Positions 28,891 through 36,585 of a DNA stretch of 64,000 bases are shown here, in pieces. The notes under the pieces are model-generated. The model did no database searches, was not told the origin of the DNA, and worked only from the letters and a program-made list of their open reading frames with translations. Position 1 is the stretch's first letter, and every line of letters starts with the position of its first letter. This DNA is from Leisingera aquimarina DSM 24565 (GTDB taxonomy: Bacteria; Pseudomonadota; Alphaproteobacteria; Rhodobacterales; Rhodobacteraceae). The DNA lies in the NCBI RefSeq assembly GCF_000473165.1, contig NZ_KI421504.1:2059437-2123436 (forward strand), given 5' to 3'. Position numbers and translations under genes: made by a program.

Positions 28891-29154
28891 GGCTTGTTGG
28901 CTCCTGTCGCGGCTTGTGGAGCGCGCACTATAGGGAAACTGGGACTTGGCGCAATGCGGCTTGGGGCGGAAAACTGGCGGATTGGCCCTGTTTTACGGGC
29001 TTTGGCGCTTTGCCACAGGGGGTGGCTCCCGCCCGCGCGGGATGCAGGCAAGCTGCACCGCCTTGCGGTTGGGCTTGGCGCCGCGCGGCGGCGCGGGAGG
29101 CTTGCGCCGATCCTGATCCGCGGGCAGGGTGGCTGCTGGAGCAGGGAGACAGCG

Positions 29155-29417
29155 ATGCTGGAACTGCGCCCCAATTGCGAGCTGTGCGATAAAGATCTGC
29201 CGCCGGATGCAGCGGATGCGCGGATCTGCAGCTATGAGTGCACCTATTGCGCGGAGTGCGTGGAGCAGGTGTTGCATGATGTCTGCCCCACCTGCGGTGG
29301 CGCCTTTGCGCCGCGGCCCATCCGGCCTCGACGGAACGGGTGCATTCGACGTTCACCCGCGCGGATATCGAAGCGCATGTGGTGCGGATCCGGCATCTGA
29401 AGCCGGAAGAGCGGTGA
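29155..29417 (+). pseudogene. DUF1272 zinc-ribbon-like protein, frameshifted by a short deletion
   Basis: MLELRPNCELCDKDLPPDAA, then ICSYECTYCAECVEQVLHDV and CPTCGG: DUF1272 with eight Cys in four pairs for metal. After RPIRP the frame is wrong (reads to 29400), while the expected continuation ASTERVHSTFT and AHVVRIRHLKPEER lies in another frame and stops at 29415-29417. Both frames meet on the single sequence CATCCGGCC, as expected if the family's usual 12-15 residues between RPIRP and HPAST were deleted. Functional state unclear since the Cys part is intact. Confidence 0.7.
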
Positions 29418-29456
29418 TCGGAACCGCCCGGCAGGCGGCTCCGGTTGTTTCCGGGA

Positions 29457-30746
29457 TCAGTCCCGCTGTTTCGGCAGAATCAGGTTCAGCACCAAGCCCG
29501 CAACGCCGGAGAGGCCAATGCCCGCGAGGGTGAAGCCTTCGCCGAATTGAAGCGTCAGCCCGCCCAGGCCGATGATCAGTACGGTGGAGATGATCACCAT
29601 GTTACGCGCCTCGGACAGCGCCTCGCCCAGTTTTGCCAGAACCGACAGACCGACCACGGTGACCATGCCGAAGAGCAGGATCATGATGCCGCCCATCACC
29701 GGCATCGGGATGGTGGCAAGCGCACCCGACAGCTTGCCCGCGAAGGATAGCGCGATGGCGAAGAGCGCCGCCCAGGTCATGATCGCCGGGTTGAAGGCGC
29801 GGGTGAGCGTTACGGCGCCGGTGACCTCGGAATAGGTGGTGTTGGGCGGGCCGCCTAAGATGCCCGCGGCGGCGGTGGCCAGGCCGTCGCCCAGCATGGT
29901 GTTCTGGATGCCGGGCTTGTCCATGTAGTCACGCTTGGTCACGCTAGAGATCGCCATGATGTCGCCGAAGTGTTCGATCGCAGGCGCAATGGCGACCGGC
30001 AGGATGAACAGGATTGCGGCCAGGTTGAACTCAGGCGTGACGAACTCCGGGACCGCGAACCAGGGGGCGCTGGCCAGCGGAGCGGTATCCACCAGGTTTT
30101 GCCCGGTGACTGCGCCGAGGATCAGCGCGGCGGCATAGCCTGCGGCGACGCCGGCCAGAATCGGCACCACGCGCATGATGCCGCGGCCGAGAATGGCTGT
30201 GAGCATGGTGGCGCCAAGGGCTGCGGCAGCCAGCAGCAGGGCGGTGTCTTTCGGCATCACCTGAGTGTCGCCGGCCAGGCCGGTTGCCATGTTGACGGCG
30301 ACGGGGGCAAGCGACAGACCGATCACCATAATCACCGGGCCGACCACCACGGGCGGCAGCAGCCGGTGCATGAAGCCCGCGCCAAAGGCGCGGATGGCAA
30401 AGCTGAGGGCGACATAGAGAAGGCCCGCCGCGGCGAGCCCGCCGGTGGTGGCGGCCATGCCCCATGTCTGCACGCCGTAGATGATCGGTGCGATGAAGGC
30501 GAAAGAGGACGCCAGGAACACGGGCACCTGGCCGCGGGTCACGATCTGGAAGATCAAAGTTCCAAGCCCTGCGGTGAACAGGGCGACACTGGGGTCCAGC
30601 CCGGTCAGTAGCGGCACCAGCACCAGCGCGCCGAAGGCGACGAACAGCATCTGGGCGCCGATCAGCGCCTGTTTCGGGGAGAATTTATAGTCGGCGTCCT
30701 GGGCTTCAGGCACAGGAGTGCGGTCGCTGGTGGCGGTCATTGTCAT
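29457..30746 (-). CDS. uraA: Uracil/xanthine permease, NCS2 (SLC23) family
   Basis: 429 residues, about 14 membrane segments. FSPKQALIGAQMLFVAFGALVLVP start; PAIEHFGDI holds the substrate-binding Glu/His characteristic of the uracil branch; GGPPNTTYSEVTGAVTLTR and the second conserved half follow. Proton-coupled uptake of uracil or a related base is likely. ATG at 30746 or 30740. Stands alone, convergent with the DUF1272 remnant. Confidence 0.88.
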   Translation of the reverse strand: MTMTATSDRTPVPEAQDADYKFSPKQALIGAQMLFVAFGALVLVPLLTGLDPSVALFTAGLGTLIFQIVTRGQVPVFLASSFAFIAPIIYGVQTWGMAATTGGLAAAGLLYVALSFAIRAFGAGFMHRLLPPVVVGPVIMVIGLSLAPVAVNMATGLAGDTQVMPKDTALLLAAAALGATMLTAILGRGIMRVVPILAGVAAGYAAALILGAVTGQNLVDTAPLASAPWFAVPEFVTPEFNLAAILFILPVAIAPAIEHFGDIMAISSVTKRDYMDKPGIQNTMLGDGLATAAAGILGGPPNTTYSEVTGAVTLTRAFNPAIMTWAALFAIALSFAGKLSGALATIPMPVMGGIMILLFGMVTVVGLSVLAKLGEALSEARNMVIISTVLIIGLGGLTLQFGEGFTLAGIGLSGVAGLVLNLILPKQRD

Positions 30747-30977
30747 GCTCGTTCTTTGGTTCAGCCGCTTGTGCGGGAGGCTCCTGAATGGAGGCCGGGC
30801 ACAAAATCCGGCTGCTGGTAAACGGAAAATCCGGCTTTGACCATCCGGTCAGAAGGAGATTCCGCCAGCCGCAGGCAAGGTGTCGCAACAGGGCCGGGAA
30901 ATTGCCGGTTTTCTGCAAGCCGGATGGTGGTCGGACCGGGCCTGCTGCAGGTGGCAGCATCTAACGGACCGCGAACC

Positions 30978-33017
30978 ATGACCTTGGACAATGACCCTCT
31001 CCTCCAACCCCTGCAGATCCGGCATCTGAGCTTGCGAAACCGGATCATGAGCACAGCCCATGCGCCCTCGTTCCAGGAGGGCGGGCATCCGCGGGACCGT
31101 TACCGGCTGTACCACGAGGAGAAGGCACGCGGCGGTATTGCGCTGACGATGATTGGTGGCTCGACCAATATCGCGCTGGACAGCCCTTCGGTCTTCGGGC
31201 AGCTCTATGCAGGTGATGACAGTATCATCCCGTGGTTCCAGCGCCTCACAGACGGGGTGCGCAAGCATGGCGCGGCGGTGATGTGCCAGATCACCCATAT
31301 GGGGCGGCGGACGGCCTGGGATGATGGGAACTGGCTGCCGGTGCTGGGGCCGTCGGGGAGGCGGGAGCGGGCGCATAGGGCCTTTCCCAAGGTGATGGAG
31401 ATGGAGGATATCTCCCGCGTCATCAAAGACTTCGCTGCCGCAGCTGAGCGCTGTCGGGCGGGCGGGTTTGATGGAATTGAGCTGCTGTCGCATTCACATC
31501 TTTTGGGGCAGTTCCTGTCGCCCTTGGTCAATGACCGTGAAGACGATTACGGTGGCTCGCTGGACAACCGGTTGCGGCTGACGCTGCAGGTGCTGGAGGC
31601 GGCACGCGAGGCGGTGGGGCCGGATCTGATCCTGGGGATGCGGGTCACCGGCGATGAGCTGATGGAAGGCGGGTTGAGTGCCGCGGAGTGCATTGAGGTT
31701 GCGCGGAAGATTGCCGCTACCGGTGCAGTGGATTTCCTGAATGTGCTGGCGGGCGCGCCGTATGATGATCTGGGTCTTGCGGGTTGGGTGGCACCGATGG
31801 GCTTGCCCGCCGCGCCGGATTTGAACGTTGCGGGCCGCATCCGCCAGGCAGTGGATCTGCCGGTGTTTCATGCCGGCGGCGTGGCCGACATCGCCACCGC
31901 CCGCCATGCCCTCCGCGAAGGCCAGGCCGACATGATCGGCATGACACGGGCGCATATGGCCGATCCCTATCTGGTAGCCAAACTGCGGCGCGGCGAAGAA
32001 GAGCGCATCCGCCCCTGCGTGGCGCTGGGCTATTGCGTCGACCGGGTCAATCAGGGCAAGCCCGCGGTCTGCGGCCACAATGCAGCCACAGGGCGCGAGG
32101 CGGTGATGCCGCATGTGATCGCGCCAGCGCCGGAGCGGCGCAAGGTGGTGGTGGCCGGCGGCGGTCCGGCCGGGCTGGAGGCGGCGCGGGTGGCGGCGGA
32201 ACGCGGCCATCAGGTGGTGCTGTTTGAGGCGGGCGGGCGGCTCGGCGGGCAAATTGCCTTGGCGGCCAAGGGCATGACCCGGCGCCAGATTTGGGGCGTG
32301 GCGGACTGGCTGATCTCGGAAGCGGAGCGGCTGGGTGTTGAGGTGCGGCTGAATACCTACGCCGAGGCAGACGACGTGCTGGCCGAGGACCCGGACGCAG
32401 TGATTGTGGCCACGGGCGGCTGGCCGGAAGGGTTGGAGATCCCCGGCGGGCATCTGATCACCTCCGGCTGGGAGGTGCTGAGCGGCGAGGCGCGGGCCGC
32501 AGGCGAGGTGTTGCTGCTGGATGAATGCGGCGATCACGCGGCCCTGGTCTGCGCGGATGCGATGGCGCAGGCCGGTTGCAAAGTAACGCTGGCGACGCCT
32601 GACCGAACGGCAGCGCATGATCTGGGGCCGACCAATTCTGCAGTGGTGCTGCGCGATCTGGTGCGGCAGGGCGTCACGTTTGAGTGCCTTCTGGAACCGG
32701 TTTCCGTGGTTTCGGACGGGCGCCGCAAACGTATCACCCTGCGCCATGTCCTGACCGGCGAAGTGACGGAGCGGGTTGCGGATCATGTGGTCAGTGAGCA
32801 TGGGATCACCCCTGCGGACGATCTTTACCATGCGCTGAAGCCGCAATCGCGCAATTTGGGTCAGCTGGACCACCAGGCGATGATTGCCGGAGACAGTCCT
32901 TTTGCCGCCATCAATCCGCAGGGCAGCTTCTGGCTGGCGCGGGCCGGTGATGCGGTTTCCGGGCGCAATATGCATGCCGCCATCTATGATGCGCTGAGAC
33001 TCTGCAAAGACCTCTAG
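30978..33017 (+). CDS. NADH:flavin oxidoreductase / Fe-S FAD oxidoreductase (TMADH/StcD-like)
   Basis: 679 residues. N-terminal Old-Yellow-Enzyme barrel (residues 1-360; RIMSTAHAPSFQEGG, GGFDGIELLSHSHLLGQF, GMRVTGDELMEGG), a Cys cluster, then a Rossmann FAD/NAD half from VVVAGGGPAGLEAARVAAERG. The cluster reads CVALGYC then 11 residues and C: the second Cys of the classic CxxCxxC-x11-C 4Fe-4S motif is Leu here. Close in form to dimethylamine/trimethylamine dehydrogenases and N-methylproline demethylase; the substrate is probably an N-methylated amine. ATG at 30978. Confidence 0.85.
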   Translation: MTLDNDPLLQPLQIRHLSLRNRIMSTAHAPSFQEGGHPRDRYRLYHEEKARGGIALTMIGGSTNIALDSPSVFGQLYAGDDSIIPWFQRLTDGVRKHGAAVMCQITHMGRRTAWDDGNWLPVLGPSGRRERAHRAFPKVMEMEDISRVIKDFAAAAERCRAGGFDGIELLSHSHLLGQFLSPLVNDREDDYGGSLDNRLRLTLQVLEAAREAVGPDLILGMRVTGDELMEGGLSAAECIEVARKIAATGAVDFLNVLAGAPYDDLGLAGWVAPMGLPAAPDLNVAGRIRQAVDLPVFHAGGVADIATARHALREGQADMIGMTRAHMADPYLVAKLRRGEEERIRPCVALGYCVDRVNQGKPAVCGHNAATGREAVMPHVIAPAPERRKVVVAGGGPAGLEAARVAAERGHQVVLFEAGGRLGGQIALAAKGMTRRQIWGVADWLISEAERLGVEVRLNTYAEADDVLAEDPDAVIVATGGWPEGLEIPGGHLITSGWEVLSGEARAAGEVLLLDECGDHAALVCADAMAQAGCKVTLATPDRTAAHDLGPTNSAVVLRDLVRQGVTFECLLEPVSVVSDGRRKRITLRHVLTGEVTERVADHVVSEHGITPADDLYHALKPQSRNLGQLDHQAMIAGDSPFAAINPQGSFWLARAGDAVSGRNMHAAIYDALRLCKDL

Positions 33018-33206
33018 ACGGTGGCGCAAACGCCGCCGCTCAGCGCGCCGCCAGGCGCGATGCCGGGCCCAACGCCTTGCTGCGCAGGCAAGGGGGCGGG
33101 AGAACCAGGGCGGTGATGAAACGCCGCGTTCTGCGGCTGAGCCCCGGCAGCTTTGGCAGGGGGCGGACAGCGCCGGGCAGGCCAGCGCCGTGTCCGGTGG
33201 CAATTG

Positions 33207-33431
33207 TCAGGCGATAATATCCGGGGTCAGCCGGTCTTCGATCAAGGCGATCTTGTCCTTGAGGACGAGCTTTTGTTTCTTCAGGCGGCGGATTGTCAGC
33301 TGGTCGCTGGTCGGGCGCTCTTCCAGCGCGCCGATTGCTTCGTCCAGATCACGGTGCTGCCTGCGGAAAACCTCCAGCTCAACCTTAAGGACCTCATCGG
33401 TCTTCATCGACACATCTGTGGGTGCGTTCAT
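33207..33431 (-). CDS. YdcH/DUF465-family small protein
   Basis: 74 residues, mainly helical coiled coil: ELEVFRRQHRDLDEAIGALEE, then TIRRLKKQKLVLKDKIALIED. The H-R-x-LD and LKKxKLxLKD pattern matches the widespread YdcH family. Cytosolic, function unknown. Confidence 0.85.
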   Translation of the reverse strand: MNAPTDVSMKTDEVLKVELEVFRRQHRDLDEAIGALEERPTSDQLTIRRLKKQKLVLKDKIALIEDRLTPDIIA

Positions 33432-33515
33432 TGGCGACTCAGTAAAGCTTATGAATGAAGTGAGGCTGAAGATACTTCCTTAACCGCTTTTCCGCTAGAC
33501 CTATGGGCACATGCA

Positions 33516-33545
33516 CTTGTGAAACCAGCAGGAACTTCCCATATT
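33516..33545 (+). promoter_or_regulatory. RpoH (sigma-32) type heat-shock promoter of hsp20
   Basis: CTTGTGAAA at 33516-33524, 13-bp spacer, CCCATATT at 33538-33545. Both boxes fit the sigma-32 consensus. Predicted start near 33552. Confidence 0.65.
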
Positions 33546-33552
33546 CTTCTGG

Positions 33553-33612
33553 AAGCGGCCGCCGGATACGGGGCCGCGCGCATCCGTCGCTTTGGCATAA
33601 AGGACGAACACC
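33553..33612 (+). promoter_or_regulatory. ROSE-type RNA thermometer in the hsp20 leader
   Basis: The last hairpin pairs CGUC (33585-33588) with GACG (33603-33606) and CUUU (33590-33593) with AAAG (33599-33602), with a single bulged G at 33589 and loop GGCAU. This hides the AGGA ribosome site; the UCGCU strand is the UYGCU signature of ROSE elements. An upstream hairpin GCGGCC/GGCCGC (33555-33577) completes the leader. Confidence 0.75.
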
Positions 33613-34026
33613 GTGTCGAAACTAACTTTGGGCTCTTACCCGCATATGCTGGGGTTTGAGCAGCTGGAACGCCTGCTGGAACGCTCGGCCAAATCGGGCA
33701 ACGAAGGCTATCCTCCCTATAATATCGAACAGACTTCCGATCATTCCTACCGCATCACCCTGGCCGTGGCCGGCTTTGCCGAAGAGGACCTGGCGATCAC
33801 CGTCGAGGACCGCCAGCTGGTGATCCGCGGCCGCCAGCGCGACGATAGCGAGGGGCGGGTGTTCCTGCACCGCGGCATCGCGGCGCGCCAGTTCCAGCGC
33901 ATGTTTGTGCTGGCCGATGGCGTTGAAGTGGGCGAGGCAGTGATGGAAAACGGGCTGTTGCATGTGGATCTGACCCGTGCCCGGCCCGAAACCGTGGTTC
34001 AGACAATCAGTATCAAAAAGGGGTAA
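33613..34026 (+). CDS. Small heat-shock protein, Hsp20/IbpA type
   Basis: 137 residues. Alpha-crystallin domain (SDHSYRITLAVAGFAEEDLA, VEDRQLVIRGRQ, FLHRGIAARQFQRMFVLADG) and short tail; a C-terminal TISI anchors oligomers as the IxI motif. ATP-independent holdase in the cytosol. GTG start 6 nt after AAAGGA. Transcription (RpoH-like box) and translation (ROSE hairpin) both look heat-controlled. Confidence 0.93.
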   Translation: MSKLTLGSYPHMLGFEQLERLLERSAKSGNEGYPPYNIEQTSDHSYRITLAVAGFAEEDLAITVEDRQLVIRGRQRDDSEGRVFLHRGIAARQFQRMFVLADGVEVGEAVMENGLLHVDLTRARPETVVQTISIKKG

Positions 34027-34031
34027 GAGCA

Positions 34032-34256
34032 ATGCATACACCGTTTGATTTCAGCCAGGGCGCCGACCGGACCGTCTATGTAAAGGCGGTTGCGGTGGCA
34101 GATCTTCCCAAGGACGTGCAGGAAAGCGCCGGCGGCCACGCGCAGCTTTATGCGGTGCATGACGCCGAGGGCAGCCAGCTGGCGCTGGTGGCCGACCGGC
34201 GTCTGGCCTATGTGCTGGCACGCCAGAACGACATGACACCGGTTTCGGTGCATTGA
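34032..34256 (+). CDS. DUF1150-family protein
   Basis: 74 residues. Contains YVKAVAVADLPKDVQE and LYAVHDAEGSQLALVADR, the pattern of DUF1150. This family regularly follows an hsp20 gene in Alphaproteobacteria, as here after 5 bp. Expected to be co-induced by heat; role unknown. Confidence 0.85.
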   Translation: MHTPFDFSQGADRTVYVKAVAVADLPKDVQESAGGHAQLYAVHDAEGSQLALVADRRLAYVLARQNDMTPVSVH

Positions 34257-34309
34257 CCCCCGGGTAACCGGGACGTATCCGCTGGAAAGCGCTTGATTTT
34301 CCCAACAGC

Positions 34310-34337
34310 AGGCTCCCATTTGGGGGCCTGAATTGTT
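34310..34337 (+). terminator. Probable terminator after hsp20-DUF1150
   Basis: AGGCTCCC (34310-34317) pairs with GGGGGCCT (34322-34329, one G-U) around loop ATTT, then GAATTGTTT. T-tract is weak. Confidence 0.5.
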
Positions 34338-34368
34338 TAGAGAACCAGGTTCAAGGAAGGCGCATTTG

Positions 34369-35511
34369 ATGTTCCGTACAATCCGCTCGGTCGCCGCGGC
34401 TTTGGGGCTTGCCCTGCTGGCTGCTCCGGCTGCTGCCGATCCGTTTGTCAAATGCGTGCAGGGGCAGCTGGCGGGGCTGGGATTTGACCCCGGTCCTGCA
34501 AACGGCGCGCTGTCGCAGGCAACACTGCACGCCTGGACGTCGATGCGGCAGAGTCAGGCGGCGGCAAAGGCCGGACACCTTGCGAACCTGCCTGCGCTGA
34601 CGCAGAAAACCGCGATCCATTGGTGCCGGGAGCTGCCGGCGTTGAAATCCGGTCTGGAAAAACACTTGCCGTCGGCAGCCCCGGCCCAGATTCTGGCGGA
34701 TACGCCCAACGCGGAAAAAGGCGTCCGGCAGGCGTATGCGCGAACCCTGCGGTTCATGGAAAAGGAATACGGGATCGTTCTGGCCGGCAATATCGGCATC
34801 GCGGCTGCGGGCAACACCAAGACGGTTCAAACCTATGTGCGCCGCCTGCTCAGCCGGATGTCCAAGGCCCGGTTCAACCCGGACGCCGCCATTGCCAGCC
34901 ATTGCAACAAACCCTTTGGCGTCGCGGGGGCTGCCTATCTGAAGTTCATGTATATCTGCTGGGACAATCCGCATCAGGCGGACAAAGCCTGGCTTAAGCG
35001 CTCGCGCAAATGGCTGGGGGCAATGATGGCGCATGAATATATGCATCTGGTTCAGGCGGAACTGGGCGGTGCCCGCTCAGAAGGGTTCAACGGGGCGGCT
35101 GTGCGGCGCCGGATGGGGCCGTCCTGGATGGTGGAGGGCGGCGCCGAACTGGTTGCGGCGCGGTTTGGAAAGAAGGCCTTGCGTCTGCGTGCGCCGGGCC
35201 TGTCCGAGCTGCGGGATGCGTCCCTGCAATCGAAGCAAAGCCTGAGGGCGATGCGCGCGCCCAGGACGGTCCGCACCGAAGGTGATTATGACTATTCGCA
35301 TTTTGCAGTGCATATTCTGACCCGTATACATGGCGAGGATGCCCTGTTCGGGTTCTGGCGGCTGCTCAGCACCGGCAAGAGCTGGGATCACGCGTTTCAG
35401 GAGGCATTCGGTACCGGCTTGGACGCATTCGAAGCGCAGGTTATGGAGTTGCGCAAGACACCCGGGGCCGCAAGGGCCTATATTGCACAAATGCGGCGGA
35501 GGAACGCGTGA
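34369..35511 (+). CDS. Secreted HExxH protein, possible gluzincin metalloprotease
   Basis: 380 residues with signal peptide (cleavage near AAA23). N-terminal FVKCVQGQLAGLGFDPGPANGA resembles a peptidoglycan-binding-1 repeat. The middle has MMAHEYMHLVQAEL, i.e. HEYMH at 222-226, and WMVEGGAELVAARFG at 253-267 supplies a downstream Glu (256 or 260), a gluzincin-like zinc site. Later YDYSHFAVHILTRIHGEDALFGFWRLL is also seen in membrane/surface peptidases of the collagenase-like type. I do not recognise a named family. AAGGAAGG ribosome site. Overlaps phzF start by one base (TGATG). Confidence 0.7.
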   Translation: MFRTIRSVAAALGLALLAAPAAADPFVKCVQGQLAGLGFDPGPANGALSQATLHAWTSMRQSQAAAKAGHLANLPALTQKTAIHWCRELPALKSGLEKHLPSAAPAQILADTPNAEKGVRQAYARTLRFMEKEYGIVLAGNIGIAAAGNTKTVQTYVRRLLSRMSKARFNPDAAIASHCNKPFGVAGAAYLKFMYICWDNPHQADKAWLKRSRKWLGAMMAHEYMHLVQAELGGARSEGFNGAAVRRRMGPSWMVEGGAELVAARFGKKALRLRAPGLSELRDASLQSKQSLRAMRAPRTVRTEGDYDYSHFAVHILTRIHGEDALFGFWRLLSTGKSWDHAFQEAFGTGLDAFEAQVMELRKTPGAARAYIAQMRRRNA

Positions 35512-36395
35512 TGACAGACTTCAACTTTGACTGGGTGGACGCATTCTCGGGCCGCGCTTTTGGCGGCAATGGCTGTGCGGTGGTGCATGGCGGCGCGCAT
35601 CTGCCGGAGGCGGTTTGCTCCGCTTATGTGCGGGAGACATCGCTGGTGGAATGCACCTTTACCGGCCCGTCTGACGTGGCGGATGTGAAGGTGCGCTATT
35701 TCCTGGCCAGCCGCGAGATCCCCTTTGCCGGCCATCCGACCATTGCCACGGTGGCGGCAATGCGGGACCGGGGGCTGATCGCCGGGGACAGCATCACGCT
35801 GGAAACCGGGGCGGGGATCGTGCCGGTGACGCTGGAGGGCGATCTGATTTCGATGACCCAGGTGGCGCCGGAATTTGGTCCCTTTGCCGATCCCGCACTG
35901 GTGGCGGCGGCCGTGTCGCTGCCGGTGGAGGCGATCGTGGGCCACCCGCAGAAGGTTTCGACCGGGTTGCCGTTCTGCGTGACGGTGCTGCGCGACCGCG
36001 CGGCGCTGGAGGCGGCAGAGCTGAACCTGGAGGCGCTGGCGGCGCTGGGCCAGTCGCTGGGCGCGGACGGCATCGACATGATGGAGCCGTTTCTGGTTAC
36101 GCTGGAGGGCGCAACCGAGGCGGGCGATACGTTTTCGCGCTTGCTGATGGCGCCGCCCAGCCCGCCGGAGGACCCGTTCACCGGGTCCGCGACCGGCGCC
36201 ATGGCGTCTTATCTGTGGCGTCACGGGCTGATGGAGAAGGCAGAGTTTGCGGCTGAGCAGGGCCATGGCCTTGGCCGTCCCGGCCAGGCACGGGTGGCGC
36301 GGGTTGGCCCGGCAGATGCGATTGAGGGCGTGCAGGTGGCAGGCGAAGGCTTTGTGCTGATGCGCGGCACGGTGGACCTGCCGGACAGCGCATAA
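35511..36395 (+). CDS. PhzF-family isomerase
   Basis: 294 residues, two-domain diaminopimelate-epimerase-like fold. RETSLVECTF holds the catalytic Glu47 equivalent, IPFAGHPTIATVAAM and EDPFTGSATGAMASYL form the substrate loop. In phenazine makers PhzF isomerises DHHA, but no phz genes are here, so this is a PhzF-like enzyme of unknown substrate. Its ATG overlaps the protease-like stop. Confidence 0.88.
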   Translation: MTDFNFDWVDAFSGRAFGGNGCAVVHGGAHLPEAVCSAYVRETSLVECTFTGPSDVADVKVRYFLASREIPFAGHPTIATVAAMRDRGLIAGDSITLETGAGIVPVTLEGDLISMTQVAPEFGPFADPALVAAAVSLPVEAIVGHPQKVSTGLPFCVTVLRDRAALEAAELNLEALAALGQSLGADGIDMMEPFLVTLEGATEAGDTFSRLLMAPPSPPEDPFTGSATGAMASYLWRHGLMEKAEFAAEQGHGLGRPGQARVARVGPADAIEGVQVAGEGFVLMRGTVDLPDSA

Positions 36396-36439
36396 CATTC
36401 AGGGGATCTGCTGTAGCGTCCTGGCAGATCCTGTTGCGC

Positions 36440-36460
36440 GCCTTGAGGTATTTTGAACGC
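36440..36460 (-). repeat. Dispersed intergenic motif, copy e (inverted, partial)
   Basis: Complement reads GCGTTCAAAATACCTCAAGG, sharing the GTTCAAATAC-CTC core with copy a. Confidence 0.35.
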
Positions 36461-36585
36461 CGAGGACGCGGGGCTGCTTCTGTCCAAGGGGGCGGCGGGA
36501 CGCGCTTTTCCTTTACCGAATTTTAGAGAGGCATGGCGGATAGTCTCAAAAGTCCGCATTTGCCTCAAAATAGGGAAAGTAAGAA

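Noticed and set aside
31494..33203. 569-residue minus-strand frame opposite the flavin oxidoreductase
   Set aside because: Shadow; no motif, and the plus-strand product has clear domains throughout.
35511..36395. Phenazine biosynthesis locus
   Set aside because: Only a PhzF-like isomerase is present; no phzABCDEG genes nearby.
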